Notes under the pieces: generated by a model | The model's database searches: none | What the model saw: the letters and a program-made list of their open reading frames with translations, nothing else | What the model was told of the DNA's origin: nothing | Assembly: GCF_033878955.1 (NCBI RefSeq) | Contig: NZ_CP138858.1 | Location: 2,294,001-2,358,000 of the forward strand | Source of the DNA: Coraliomargarita algicola | GTDB lineage: Bacteria; Verrucomicrobiota; Verrucomicrobiia; Opitutales; Coraliomargaritaceae | Length of the DNA: 64,000 bases | Direction: 5' to 3' | Part shown: piece after piece, positions 34,664-44,872 of the stretch | How positions within the stretch are numbered: the first letter of the stretch is position 1 | Layout: each line of letters begins with the position of its first letter | Program-made: the position numbers and the translations under genes

Positions 34664-35524
34664 TTAGGCTTTGTAAATTTCTTCATAGGTTAGGGCGTAG
34701 TCGCATTTATGGTAATTTGCCTTTCGAATTTGCACATGAGGATATTCAGAACGTGCTAGTGTCGTAATTCTTTCGATTTCTCTTTTCGGCGAATTAATTC
34801 CAAAATCAATCTGCAGTATTATTTCAGGTTTAAATCGTATAAAGGATCTTACTTCGCCATCGTCACCTTTCACATCCTTGCAATCAGAAGGTTGAGCAAA
34901 TAAACGATACTCTTTTTCGTAACTCCAACCTTCGGCTTTTGTTCTAACTGACTCGATAATTGTTTTTTGGGTTTCCTGTATTTCAGCAGTATTTGTGAGG
35001 TCCAAGCCAGCACGTTCTTTACTATACAAAACTTTCTTTATTAAGTAGGGATGCTTTATCGAGTCATTCAGTCGAAACTTCAATCTGACTCCCGTGTGCT
35101 TAGCGGCGTAGTGTGACCACATTAGAATTTCTTCGTGAGGTAGAAGCTCAGTTGAAGTAAAGCAAGATAGCCGAAAATGCTTCTCTGCCATTATTTTGCA
35201 TAACAATGGATCTGGGGTCGATATAGTGTCATAATCATCAAAATACTTTCGTGAAAGATTCTCGAACTCACTTCGCATAAATTTCTTAAAGTCCGATTTG
35301 TTTTTTATCGCTGGATTGTTTCTCTTTATTTCACGATAGAAGTATTCAGATTTCATCCGGCTTTTGATGTATCGTCGCGCCTTTGCCATGGTGATCTGCC
35401 CTTTACTCCTGTATAGAAACTCAAACGGATCATTCAACGAACTTGGCCTAGCAAGCATCAGCATTTTGTCTTTTAGTGTTTCAAATGCATGAGACGCAAA
35501 ATATCTGTATAGCTCAATTTCCAT
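34664..35524 (-). CDS. DUF2971 domain protein
   Basis: The 286-residue protein is taken from the ATG at 35524 (a TTG 12 bp earlier is possible). It has the DUF2971 hallmarks: YRYFASHAFETLKDKMLMLARPSSLNDPFEF at the N-terminus, the centre RLSCFTS with ILMWSHYAAKHTGVRLKF, and YEKEYRLF near the C-terminus. The function of the family is unknown. The gene is distinctly AT-rich compared with flanking metabolic genes and stands alone, so it was probably acquired horizontally. Confidence 0.85.
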   Translation of the reverse strand: MEIELYRYFASHAFETLKDKMLMLARPSSLNDPFEFLYRSKGQITMAKARRYIKSRMKSEYFYREIKRNNPAIKNKSDFKKFMRSEFENLSRKYFDDYDTISTPDPLLCKIMAEKHFRLSCFTSTELLPHEEILMWSHYAAKHTGVRLKFRLNDSIKHPYLIKKVLYSKERAGLDLTNTAEIQETQKTIIESVRTKAEGWSYEKEYRLFAQPSDCKDVKGDDGEVRSFIRFKPEIILQIDFGINSPKREIERITTLARSEYPHVQIRKANYHKCDYALTYEEIYKA

Positions 35525-35537
35525 TTCTTTACCCAAC

Positions 35538-35942
35538 AGTAGTGTTAGTACTTTTTGATAGACATTGGCGCCACTAAAAATTAACGCAATAAAGATTAGA
35601 ACAATAAACTAAATTACTGTATGTGAGCATAATGCAAACAATCCACCTGCGTAAAATGTTTATCCGAAATAGCGAGCACGTAGAGGAGCCTTGCTTCGCG
35701 TGTATGCGTGGGTTCGTGTCGCTTAGAATCAGCGCTTTTTGCATCAGCCATCCTATTGCTCTGGTGAATTGATATTGGACGTCCTTCCTACCTCTCGTCA
35801 CCTGTTCCTAATTTGGATTCACTTACGCTTGGACTTCGACGCGGGCATAGGGTGCGGGACTGAGTGAGTGCTGGAGTCGTTCGAAGCTTTGGTGATTTTC
35901 GAATGGCGTCTAGCTGTGGGCCCCGGCGCACGCTAATGATTT
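35538..35942. other. Gene-free region, likely repeat-derived
   Basis: This stretch lies between the DUF2971 gene and the XylR-like regulator. A 75-codon minus-strand frame (35574-35801) has no start signal or domain that I can support. The sequence around 35680-35740 (GAGGAGCCTTGCTTCGCGTGTATGCGTGGG region) reads like intergenic repeat material. I see no RNA gene. Confidence 0.4.
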
Positions 35943-37052
35943 TCACAGCGCTTGCTGCGTGCGGTACTTGGTTGGTGTCATGCCGGTGTCGCGTTTAAAG
36001 CTGCGACTGAAATGTGGGGCGTTGCAAAAGCCTGTGAGCGCGGCGATGGTTTCGATGGGTTCTTGGGTGGTGCTGAGGAGCTTGCGGGCTTCAGCGATGC
36101 GCCTGCGGATTAAGTATTCGCGTATGCTGCTGTGCATTTGATTGCGGAAGCGTAGCTCTAAGAGGCGACGACTCACCCCGAGGTGCTCGGCGATTTCGAG
36201 GGTGCCGATGGAACGGCGCAAATGAGTGGCGATGTAAGCCAGCGCTTGCCTGACCAGCGGGTCGGTGGCGGCCAAGGCATCGGTGCTTTGACGCACGGTG
36301 ATGCCTTGCGGGGGGATCAACTTGAGGCGCTCCGCGAGGGGCTCGCCCTTTATGATTTGATCCAACATGGCGGCTCCTTCGTAGCCGATGCGCGCAAGAT
36401 CGTAGCGCACACTGGAGAGTGTGACCCACTGACTCTCGCAGATCAGTGCGTTGTCATCGGCCCCCAAGAGTGCGACGTCGTCGGGAATGCGCAACCCCGC
36501 TTCGTGGCAGAGGTGCGCCAACCAGGCGGTATCGTAATCGCTTTTGGTGTAGATGGCACAGGGCTTGGGTAAATCCAGCAAGCGCTGAGTGATGTAAACG
36601 GGATCCTGCGCCTTGACGGTATCGAGTCGCACACAATCAATACCGGCAGCGGCCAGCGTGTCACGATACGCCTGATAACGAGTGCGACTGACTGGGTTGA
36701 TCGCCAGCCCGAACCAGGCGCAGTTCTGGTGCCCGAGTGCTATAAAATGCTCCGCACCGAGGTGCCCCAGCGCGGTATTGTCCGCAGCTACCCGGGGCAG
36801 ATCAATGTCTTCGCGCCAGATCGACAGGTCGACCGTCGGCACATCGGCTTTCAAAACAAATTCTTCCAGCTGGCGACTGAAATTCAGCGAGGTAATGATG
36901 CCGTCCCCCTTCCAGTGCTCGGGCAGCTGAAAATCCTTGAGAATACTGACGTCCAAGTGCCAGCCGTGCTGCCCCGCATAACGTGCGATGCCTTCATGCG
37001 CGGCTTGGTCGTAACTGCCCAAAACCATCAAAATATGCTTCCTGCGTGCCAT
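35943..37052 (-). CDS. XylR-like AraC-family regulator with LacI-type sugar-binding domain
   Basis: The start MARRKHILMVLG is chosen because the longer frame extends into the divergent promoter. The 369-residue protein has a periplasmic-binding-protein-like ligand domain (about 5-270, including RVAADNTALGHLGAEHF and VALLGADDN) and a C-terminal AraC helix-turn-helix pair (IGTLEIAEHLGVSRRLLELRFRNQMHSSIREYL and GFCNAPHFSRSFKRDTGMTPTKYR). XylR-type regulators sense sugars and activate divergent catabolic genes. It is divergent from the KDG kinase gene, so it probably controls the kinase-aldolase pair. Confidence 0.9.
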   Translation of the reverse strand: MARRKHILMVLGSYDQAAHEGIARYAGQHGWHLDVSILKDFQLPEHWKGDGIITSLNFSRQLEEFVLKADVPTVDLSIWREDIDLPRVAADNTALGHLGAEHFIALGHQNCAWFGLAINPVSRTRYQAYRDTLAAAGIDCVRLDTVKAQDPVYITQRLLDLPKPCAIYTKSDYDTAWLAHLCHEAGLRIPDDVALLGADDNALICESQWVTLSSVRYDLARIGYEGAAMLDQIIKGEPLAERLKLIPPQGITVRQSTDALAATDPLVRQALAYIATHLRRSIGTLEIAEHLGVSRRLLELRFRNQMHSSIREYLIRRRIAEARKLLSTTQEPIETIAALTGFCNAPHFSRSFKRDTGMTPTKYRTQQAL

Positions 37053-37070
37053 TTGCGCAAAAGTGCAAAT
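37051..37070. promoter_or_regulatory. Candidate operator for the XylR-like regulator
   Basis: The divergent promoter contains ATTTGCGCAAAAGTGCAAAT: six-base arms ATTTGC and GCAAAT face each other across eight bases, overlapping the regulator's start. A further GCAATATGCAA lies 10 bp away. Such inverted sites fit autoregulation and control of the KDG kinase gene. The assignment is by position and symmetry only. Confidence 0.5.
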
Positions 37071-37200
37071 CTTTCTAGCAATATGCAATTTTTATCTTAA
37101 AGGCCTGCGGCGTATGTTGATCGTTTTTACACAATCCCGGTCGTCCTTTTTTTTAAGCAAAGGCACGGCTGCAATCAATGTCCCCACAACTAGTTCTCTT

Positions 37201-38298
37201 ATGGCTATCGATATCAAATCCCCTGACTCATGTGAATACGGCTGCATCTCGCTCGGCGAGGTGATGCTACGCCTCGATCCCGGCGAAGGCCGCGTCCACA
37301 CCACGCGCCAGTTTACAGCCTGGGAAGGCGGCGGCGAATACAATGTCGCCCGCGGCTTGCGTCGCTGCTTTGGTCTGAAGACCGCGGTGGTCACTGCGTT
37401 TGCGGACAATCCTGTCGGTCGCTTGGTAGAAGACTTCATCCTACAAGGCGGCGTCGACACTGACTTCATCAAATGGGTGGAGTACGACGGCATCGGCCGC
37501 GAGGTGCGCAACGGCCTGAACTTCACCGAGCGCGGCTTCGGCATCCGTGGTGCTGTCGGCTGTCCTGACCGCGGCAACACCGCCGCCAGCCAGCTCAAGC
37601 CCGGCGACATCGACTGGGAAGAGATCTTCGGCAAGCGCGGCGCACAGTGGTTCCACACTGGCGGCATCTACGCAGCGCTCAGCGCCACCACACCAGACGT
37701 CGTCTTGGAAGCAGTCAAGTGTGCGAAGAAGCACGGCACCATCGTCAGTTACGATTTGAACTACCGCCCATCACTCTGGAAAGACTTCGGCGGCCTCGCT
37801 AAGTGCCAGGAAGTGAATCGCGAGATTGCACAATATGTCGACGTGATGATCGGCAACGAAGAAGACTTCACCGCCTGCCTCGGCTTCGAGGTCGAGGGCG
37901 TGGATGAGAATATCTCCCACATCCCAGTGGAAGCCTTCAAGAAGATGATCGGCACCGCCATCAAGCAGTTCCCGAATTTCAAGGCCACTGCAACCACATT
38001 GCGCGCAGTCAAAACCGCCACTGTTAACGACTGGGCCGCCATGGTTTGGCACGACGGCGAATTCTACGAGTCCATGCAGTTCCCGGAATTGGAGATCATG
38101 GACCGCGTGGGCGGCGGCGACAGTTTCGCCTCGGGCCTGATTTACGGTTTCCTTACCGAAAACGATCCACAGGAAGCGGTCGACTACGGCTGTGTGCACG
38201 GTGCCCTCGCCATGACCACTCCCGGCGACACCACCATGGCCTCGCTCAAGGAAGTGAAAAAGATCAAAGCCGGCGGCGGCGCTCGCGTGGATCGCTAG
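37201..38298 (+). CDS. kdgK: 2-keto-3-deoxygluconate kinase (PfkB family)
   Basis: The start MAIDIKSPDS is preferred over in-frame starts that run back across the divergent operator. The 365-residue protein has the PfkB signatures GEVMLRLDPGEG and EGGGEYNVARGLRRCFG at the N-terminus and DRVGGGDSFASGLIYG with the catalytic Asp at the C-terminus. The partner aldolase downstream makes KDG kinase the most likely activity (KDG + ATP to KDPG). Fructokinase- or ribokinase-like activity is the alternative. A palindromic repeat fills the space before the aldolase gene. Confidence 0.85.
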   Translation: MAIDIKSPDSCEYGCISLGEVMLRLDPGEGRVHTTRQFTAWEGGGEYNVARGLRRCFGLKTAVVTAFADNPVGRLVEDFILQGGVDTDFIKWVEYDGIGREVRNGLNFTERGFGIRGAVGCPDRGNTAASQLKPGDIDWEEIFGKRGAQWFHTGGIYAALSATTPDVVLEAVKCAKKHGTIVSYDLNYRPSLWKDFGGLAKCQEVNREIAQYVDVMIGNEEDFTACLGFEVEGVDENISHIPVEAFKKMIGTAIKQFPNFKATATTLRAVKTATVNDWAAMVWHDGEFYESMQFPELEIMDRVGGGDSFASGLIYGFLTENDPQEAVDYGCVHGALAMTTPGDTTMASLKEVKKIKAGGGARVDR

Positions 38299-38299
38299 A

Positions 38300-38420
38300 G
38301 AACATCGAACGTTGAACTTCCAACGTCGAATGCTGAACCTTGCTTCAGCACTCAAATCTAGTTTCTAAAATCTCTCATTCATTCAAAATTCAAAGTTGGA
38401 CGTTCAATGTTCGACGTTTC
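38300..38420. repeat. Dispersed palindromic intergenic repeat, copy B
   Basis: The left arm GAACATCGAACGTTGAAC and the right arm, ending GTTGGACGTTCAATGTTCG, are inverted copies separated by about 45 bp of AT-rich DNA. It is the same family as 2763-2852. It sits between co-transcribed kdgK and eda and could form a hairpin in their mRNA. Confidence 0.72.
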
Positions 38421-38424
38421 CCCC

Positions 38425-39048
38425 ATGTCCGATCTACACAAATTCCCAGTCATCCCTGTCATCGTGCTCGACGATGCCAACGACGCCGAGCCACTCGCCG
38501 AAGCGCTGCTGGCCGGTGGCCTCAACATTATCGAAGTCACCTTCCGCACCGCGGCTGCAGCCGAATCCATTGAGCGCATCGCGAAGGCCTTCCCAGAAAT
38601 GCAGGTCGGCGCCGGCACCGTGGTGACGCCCGAGCAAGCCAAGCGCGCGATCGATGCCGGCAGTAAGTTCGGCCTCGCACCGGGCACCGATCCGGAAACG
38701 ATCGCTTATTTCAAGCAACAAGGAGTGCCCTTCATCCCCGGCATTATGACGCCCAGCGACATCCAAGCCGCTGTCAAAGCAGGCTGCACTTCGCTCAAGT
38801 TTTTCCCCGCAGGCGCAGCAGGCGGTCCAAAGCTGCTCAAAGCAATGGCCGCCCCCTACGCCAACCTGGGCATTAAATTTTGCCCCACAGGCGGCGTGAC
38901 GCTCGACAACATGAACGACTACCTCTCGCTACCCGAGGTCTTCGCCATCGGTGGCACATGGCTCGCCACCAAAGCGCAGATCCAAGCGAAAGAATGGGGC
39001 ACCATTACCCAGCAGGTGAAAGACGCGCTGGCCAAGGCTTCGGCGTAA
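38425..39048 (+). CDS. eda: KDPG/KHG aldolase
   Basis: The start MSDLHKFPVI is preferred because the earlier in-frame ATG lies in the repeat arm. The 207-residue class I aldolase has IIEVTFRT (catalytic Glu), VGAGTVVTPEQAKRAIDAGSKF, and SLKFFPAGAAGG with the Schiff-base Lys, then PTGGVTLDN. It splits KDPG to pyruvate and glyceraldehyde-3-phosphate, the last step of Entner-Doudoroff and uronate degradation. With the kinase upstream it completes KDG breakdown. Confidence 0.93.
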   Translation: MSDLHKFPVIPVIVLDDANDAEPLAEALLAGGLNIIEVTFRTAAAAESIERIAKAFPEMQVGAGTVVTPEQAKRAIDAGSKFGLAPGTDPETIAYFKQQGVPFIPGIMTPSDIQAAVKAGCTSLKFFPAGAAGGPKLLKAMAAPYANLGIKFCPTGGVTLDNMNDYLSLPEVFAIGGTWLATKAQIQAKEWGTITQQVKDALAKASA

Positions 39049-39122
39049 TACCGCTTGACCGTCTAGGCACGGCTTCTATGTTCGCCTGCATATCACTTAA
39101 TATGTATTGCTTGCGCACATCT

Positions 39123-40115
39123 ATGAAGCATCTTCGCCTCTTCAGCTCTTTATTGCTCACCACCTGCTTGTTTCAGTCCAGTCTGCAGGCTCAACTCGCC
39201 CCCGATCCAGCACTCCTTCGCCTTGGAAATGGCATTGCAGCCATCGCTGAAGGGCAGATTATTACCGTCGAAGCGCTGCGCCGCGAACTGGAGCCCATTA
39301 TCCCAAGATTGCGGGTCGAATCCAAGAGTGCGGAGGAATTTTCCAAGCGCATCGATCAGCTGAGTAAGGAAGTGCTGCAAAACATGATCGACCGCATAAT
39401 CATCGTGAAGGCGGCCGAGGAGAAGGGGCTGATGATCCCGCCATCCTATATCGAACAGGAGTATGACGATGTGATCCAGCGCGATTTCGGGGGCGACCGT
39501 GGACGCTTTCTCGAGTATCTGCGCGCGCGAGGCGAAACTGCGCGCGACTTCCGCAAAGACATTTACAAGCGCGTGGTGGTCAACGTGATGCGCCAAGAAT
39601 CGCGTCGTTCGCAGTCCGAGGTCAGTCCCGAACGCATCGAAGAATTTTACGTTAAGAACAAGATCCGTTTCTATCAGGCCGAGGCACTCCACCTGCGCCA
39701 AATCATTCTAACACCGCTCGCTGACGAAGGCTTAGTGCCACTGCGCCAGACAGCCAAGAAGGTGATCGATGAGCTCAATAGCGGAGCCAACTTTGGCGAC
39801 GTCGCCCGCAAATACAGTCAGGATGAAATGAGCCGCAACGGTGGCGACTGGGGCTGGATCGAGCGCAAAGACATACGGAAAGAACTCAGCGACGCGGCCT
39901 TCAACCTAGAAGCGGGCAGCTATAGCCAACCAATCGAAATCGGAGGCACCATCTTTATTCTTTACGCAGAGGATAAGCGCGAAGAGATGATCCAGCCAAT
40001 CGTACAGGTACGCGATATTATCGAGAACGTGCTGATCGGCGAAATCGCCCGTGAGACACAAGACAAGTGGCTGCAAGAAGTGCGTAACGAGGCTTACGTG
40101 CGTTATTTCATGTAG
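39123..40115 (+). CDS. SurA-like periplasmic peptidyl-prolyl isomerase
   Basis: The start MKHLRLFSSLLL begins a signal peptide ending near LQAQLAPD. The 330-residue protein has a SurA_N/chaperone-like helical domain (about 45-165) and a parvulin rotamase domain (about 178-285) with HLRQIILTP, NFGDVARKYSQDEMSRNGGDWGWI and the FNLEAGSYSQPIEI end. This is the plan of SurA/PrsA-type foldases for outer-membrane proteins. It lies after eda but is probably independent. Confidence 0.88.
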   Translation: MKHLRLFSSLLLTTCLFQSSLQAQLAPDPALLRLGNGIAAIAEGQIITVEALRRELEPIIPRLRVESKSAEEFSKRIDQLSKEVLQNMIDRIIIVKAAEEKGLMIPPSYIEQEYDDVIQRDFGGDRGRFLEYLRARGETARDFRKDIYKRVVVNVMRQESRRSQSEVSPERIEEFYVKNKIRFYQAEALHLRQIILTPLADEGLVPLRQTAKKVIDELNSGANFGDVARKYSQDEMSRNGGDWGWIERKDIRKELSDAAFNLEAGSYSQPIEIGGTIFILYAEDKREEMIQPIVQVRDIIENVLIGEIARETQDKWLQEVRNEAYVRYFM

Positions 40116-40175
40116 GCGATTATTAGCCGACATTCCCCCCTGCAAGCAAGTCAGCGTCCAAGGCAGCAATCTGTT

Positions 40176-41282
<1,107 letters not shown>

Positions 41283-41376
41283 CACGCAGGGGAACTTGCA
41301 CGCTTTATTCAGAAATTCCACTGCAAATTTCGTGTTGCAAAAATCAGATAGTGCTCTAGCGTTCACATGTAAGATT

Positions 41377-42096
41377 ATGAGTGTCATTTATTCAAGCAAT
41401 CGCCGCATTAAAGACATGCTGGCGAGCGAGCGTCCGCAAGAGCGCTTGGAAAAGCTTGGAGTGGAAGCGCTCAGCGACCGCGAATTACTAGCGATGATCC
41501 TACGCAGCGGCCCTCCTGGTGTGGATGTGGTGAGCATGTCGGAAGAACTGCTCCACAAGGCTGGCAGCCTCACGCATCTACTGCGCTGGTCCGCCAAGGA
41601 TTTTCAGCAGATACGGGGCATCGGCAAAGTGAAGGCACTGCAGCTGATCTCCGTGATGCAATTCGCCAAGCGCATCTTAACCGAAGACATGGGCAACGAG
41701 GTCATCTTCGACAGCTCGGCCATGGTTGCCCGCCATTTTCGTCCATTAGTCGCGGGCGAAGAAATCGAACGCTTTTGGGTGCTCTGCCTCGACCGCAAGA
41801 ACCGCCTAATCAAGCGTGAAGAAGTGACCAAAGGGACGGCTACGAATTGCCTGGCGCACCCACGTGAAGTCTTTCGCGAGGCCATCAAGCAAGGCGCCAC
41901 AGCCATCATCGCCGTGCACAACCACCCTAGCGGCGATCCAGCCCCCAGCCGCGCCGACATACAAGTCACACGCCAACTGCGCGAATCCGCCAAAGTCATC
42001 GGCATCGACCTGCACGACCACGTCATCGTCGGGCACAAGGCCCACGACCCGCAGGGTCTCGGCTACTACAGTTTCAACGAAGCCGGCCTCATCTAG
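41377..42096 (+). CDS. radC: RadC-family (JAB/MPN) protein
   Basis: This 239-residue protein from MSVIYSSNRR has an N-terminal helix-hairpin-helix part (RIKDMLASERPQERLEKLGVEALSDRELLAMILRSG) and the JAB motif HNHPSGDPAPSRAD with VHNHPSGD metal ligands. RadC proteins are common and were once linked to DNA repair; the role is still unclear. It is divergent from rlmN. A 14-bp tandem array starts just after its stop. Confidence 0.93.
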   Translation: MSVIYSSNRRIKDMLASERPQERLEKLGVEALSDRELLAMILRSGPPGVDVVSMSEELLHKAGSLTHLLRWSAKDFQQIRGIGKVKALQLISVMQFAKRILTEDMGNEVIFDSSAMVARHFRPLVAGEEIERFWVLCLDRKNRLIKREEVTKGTATNCLAHPREVFREAIKQGATAIIAVHNHPSGDPAPSRADIQVTRQLRESAKVIGIDLHDHVIVGHKAHDPQGLGYYSFNEAGLI

Positions 42097-42122
42097 CCTC
42101 CGCCCTCAAGTCTCAGCTCTCA

Positions 42123-42228
42123 GCCCTCAAGTCCCCGCCCTCAAGTCCCCGCCCTCAAGTCGCGGCCCTCAAGTCCCCGCCCTCAAGTCGCGGCCCTCAA
42201 GTCCCCGCCCTCAAGTCGCGGCCCTCAG
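42123..42228. repeat. 14-bp tandem repeat array
   Basis: Seven full copies of GCCCTCAAGTCCCC or its variant ending GTCGCG start every 14 bp from 42123 to 42207, with a partial eighth copy. The two variants alternate from the third copy on. A degenerate copy (CGCCCTCAAGTCTCAG) lies just before. It fills the radC-methyltransferase convergent gap and reaches into the methyltransferase stop. Confidence 0.92.
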
Positions 42229-42960
42229 CGGCTTCTGCACCACCCAAAAGCGGCAATCATCAGAAAAGGCTTCCACCTGCGCAGACTCTTGCCCCAATTC
42301 GCTGCGCATGACAGAGGCTTCGACATGGAAGCCTACTTTAGCTAGCAGCGCCTGCATCTCGGCCACTGTTGGCACGTGCATGAAATGCGCCCCATGATCG
42401 GTCGCCTCGGTGCGATCGCCAAAGTCATCCAACTCCGCCTTTTCTGTGCCGTATTGCCAGCGCAGGCTTTCGGCCTCCCAGAAGTCGCGATGCGCCGAAC
42501 GCTCACGATCATGCGAAGTAAAAACAAACCAAGCGCCCGGACGAATCACCCGCAAAATTTCCCGCAAGGCCTGTTCCCGCTGCGCGAGCTGCGGGATCTG
42601 CATCAAACCATTAAAACCAAAAATCGCGCCATCAAACAGATTATCCTCAAACTCTAACTGCGTGGCATCGCACACCCGGCAGTGCATCGCATACTCCAGA
42701 CGCTTGGCCAACTCGCGCGCCTGCGTCACCATACTGCGCGAATAATCCGTAGCCAACACATTCCGGTAGCCCAGCTCATACAAACCGAGCGCAATACGCC
42801 CCGCACCGCAGCCCAATTCCAAAAGCGAATCCTGCGGCGTAAAGACACGTGTGAAAATTTTCTCCTCCGACGCCCAAAGCCCCAGGTCGGCCGCAGCCTG
42901 CGCGTAATAGTCCACCACACCCTCCGAATCAAAATATGCTTTTACCTGTTTAACGTCCAT
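42211..42960 (-). CDS. Class I SAM-dependent methyltransferase
   Basis: The 249-residue protein has motif I SLLELGCGAGRIALGLYELGY, motif II (VLATDYSRSMV), and the later CDATQLEFEDNLFDGAIFGFNGLMQIP and REILRVIRPGAWFVFTSHD. These are Rossmann methyltransferase features of the Methyltransf_11/25 kind. The substrate is unknown. The last codons (PLRAAT and stop) are encoded by the 14-bp tandem repeat, so the C-terminus could vary with copy number. Confidence 0.85.
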   Translation of the reverse strand: MDVKQVKAYFDSEGVVDYYAQAAADLGLWASEEKIFTRVFTPQDSLLELGCGAGRIALGLYELGYRNVLATDYSRSMVTQARELAKRLEYAMHCRVCDATQLEFEDNLFDGAIFGFNGLMQIPQLAQREQALREILRVIRPGAWFVFTSHDRERSAHRDFWEAESLRWQYGTEKAELDDFGDRTEATDHGAHFMHVPTVAEMQALLAKVGFHVEASVMRSELGQESAQVEAFSDDCRFWVVQKPLRAAT

Positions 42961-43135
42961 TCGAGAAAATCAACAAAGGGCACAATCACTGGCAAATCGA
43001 AAGCAAAAGTTTAGCCAGAAAGGCCCCACTTCAAAGGCGGAGCGGGCTAAAAATAATGAACGACAATCGGCTGCCCCCCACTTTGTAGGGTTGCCAGTGG
43101 AACGAAAGCTAGCATTTTCATGACTCATTCGATTC

Positions 43136-44863
43136 ATGTTGGCCATCTTCAAGACAATTACCCTCCTAGCCATCGCGCTGCTATTCGCCGCAGCTGCCTT
43201 GTTGATCCCTGCCCACTTGCGCTCAATCGATATCGCGGTATTGGAAGCCAACGCTGCAAATGGCGAAGCCGTCGATGCTGTGCTCAACGAAACCATACGC
43301 TCCGCCCACATCGGCTCCACACTACGCATTATAAAGGCCACCCGTGTCGCGCCCGCCATCGCGCAGACTTATCAGGCACAGGTACAGGCATTGATCAAAC
43401 AACGCCCCAGCCTACGCGCCAGTGGCGGCTCTGACCGCACCTTGGAAGACTTCCTGGAATTGGTTCAAGCCAAGCCCCACGCAGGCATCCAACCGCTCCC
43501 GCTTTTGCCACAATTACTCCCCCGCAGTGAACGCGCCTCACTCAGCGGCATGCTTGCAGAATCCAATAATGCCAATGTCGCCGCCCTACTGGGGGCCCGC
43601 GACATCCCCGGACTCATTCGACTGCACCCCGCCAGCCATGCCGCTGGCGCGCCCTACGACGCCGGCATCCTCACACTAGCACTACTAATCGAAGGCGGAC
43701 ACTTCAGCCCGGCCATGGCACAGAGAATCGGCCAGACCGCCTCGCAAGCCAGCCTCGGCACCCCTGCCGCTGTTCGCGCTTTAGAAGACTTCGCCATCGC
43801 CACACTCTCCCTGGGCCGTCAACTCGACCATCGCTCACTCGCCGATTTGGCAAGTATCGCCCAAAGCCTCTCCGACTGGGGCGAAATGGCCACTCTCTTT
43901 CGCGCGCAGCCCGACCGCGTCGACGCGCTCTACACCGCGTTGCGCTTCGAGGGGGCCTCCTCGCCCATCTTTACCTACCTCGCCACCTACCCCGAAACTG
44001 GCAACCGCGACCTCGATGCGGCCCTGGCAAACGGTCCTCGGGCCACCCATGAGATCCTAAGCCAGGCACTCCCTATCTACCGCCCCGGCAGTGGTCTGGC
44101 CGCCACCGTCATTCCTTTTCTGAGTCAATACCGCCCACATGACCTCGTGCAGCTGAGCTTGGAAAGCCGCAGTACCGCACTTGCGCTCAAAGCCTGCCTA
44201 TTTGTATTCTCCGGCCTAGCCTTCGCGCTCGCAATGGGAGCGGCCTGGCGCGCCAGCCTGAGCGAAGTAAAACCAATCGCCCGCAGCACGCCCTCCATCG
44301 TCGCCCGCAACTTTTTCATCAGCTTGGTCGTGGCACTCACCCTATGGGCGCTGTTCGAGCCTGAAATTCTCAAATCTAAAAACACAGACACCGACTCCGA
44401 CACCGCACCACGCATCGAATTCGTGGTCGCCGACACCTTAGAATCTCTTAAATCACCCGTTAAAGCCATGCAAGAACTCAATCAAGTCACCCTACTCGTG
44501 CTCGCGCTCTTTTTTATCACGCAGCTCGTCATCTATTGCTTCTGCCTGATAAAGCTCAAAGAGATCGCCAAGCAAAAGCTCAGCGCCTCCCTCAAGCTCA
44601 AGCTGCTGGAGAACGAGGAAAACCTCTTCGACTTCGGCCTTTACTTCGGCCTAGGAGGCACCGTGCTCTCACTCATCCTGGTCGCGGTCGGCATCGTGGA
44701 GGCCAGTCTGATGGCCGCCTATGCGTCCACACTCTTCGGCATCCTTTTCGTCGCGATGCTCAAGGTGATCAACCTGCGCCCTTACCGTCGCCACCTAATC
44801 ATCGAAGCCAATTCAGAAATCAAAGACCCCGACGGCTCATTGATGAAAAACATCGAACTGTAG
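43136..44863 (+). CDS. Divergent TolQ-like membrane protein with a large extra-membrane region
   Basis: This 575-residue protein has one helix at about 5-25, a helical extra-membrane region (about 30-345), then helices near 350-370, 385-400 and 455-472, and a final helical pair at about 510-555. That last pair reads FGLGGTVLSLILVAVGIVEASLMAAYASTLFGILFVAMLKVI, which is like the GTV...A-x-x-x-T-x-x-G-I core of TolQ/MotA channels. The assignment is by motif, not certain. The gene directly downstream (9 bp) encodes a single-pass protein with an Asp-containing N-terminal helix, as expected for a stator partner. Confidence 0.6.
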   Translation: MLAIFKTITLLAIALLFAAAALLIPAHLRSIDIAVLEANAANGEAVDAVLNETIRSAHIGSTLRIIKATRVAPAIAQTYQAQVQALIKQRPSLRASGGSDRTLEDFLELVQAKPHAGIQPLPLLPQLLPRSERASLSGMLAESNNANVAALLGARDIPGLIRLHPASHAAGAPYDAGILTLALLIEGGHFSPAMAQRIGQTASQASLGTPAAVRALEDFAIATLSLGRQLDHRSLADLASIAQSLSDWGEMATLFRAQPDRVDALYTALRFEGASSPIFTYLATYPETGNRDLDAALANGPRATHEILSQALPIYRPGSGLAATVIPFLSQYRPHDLVQLSLESRSTALALKACLFVFSGLAFALAMGAAWRASLSEVKPIARSTPSIVARNFFISLVVALTLWALFEPEILKSKNTDTDSDTAPRIEFVVADTLESLKSPVKAMQELNQVTLLVLALFFITQLVIYCFCLIKLKEIAKQKLSASLKLKLLENEENLFDFGLYFGLGGTVLSLILVAVGIVEASLMAAYASTLFGILFVAMLKVINLRPYRRHLIIEANSEIKDPDGSLMKNIEL

Positions 44864-44872
44864 CCTAGCTTT

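Noticed and set aside
35574..35801. A 75-codon minus-strand ORF
   Set aside because: It lies in a gene-free region with repeat-like DNA and lacks a plausible start or conserved-looking segment.
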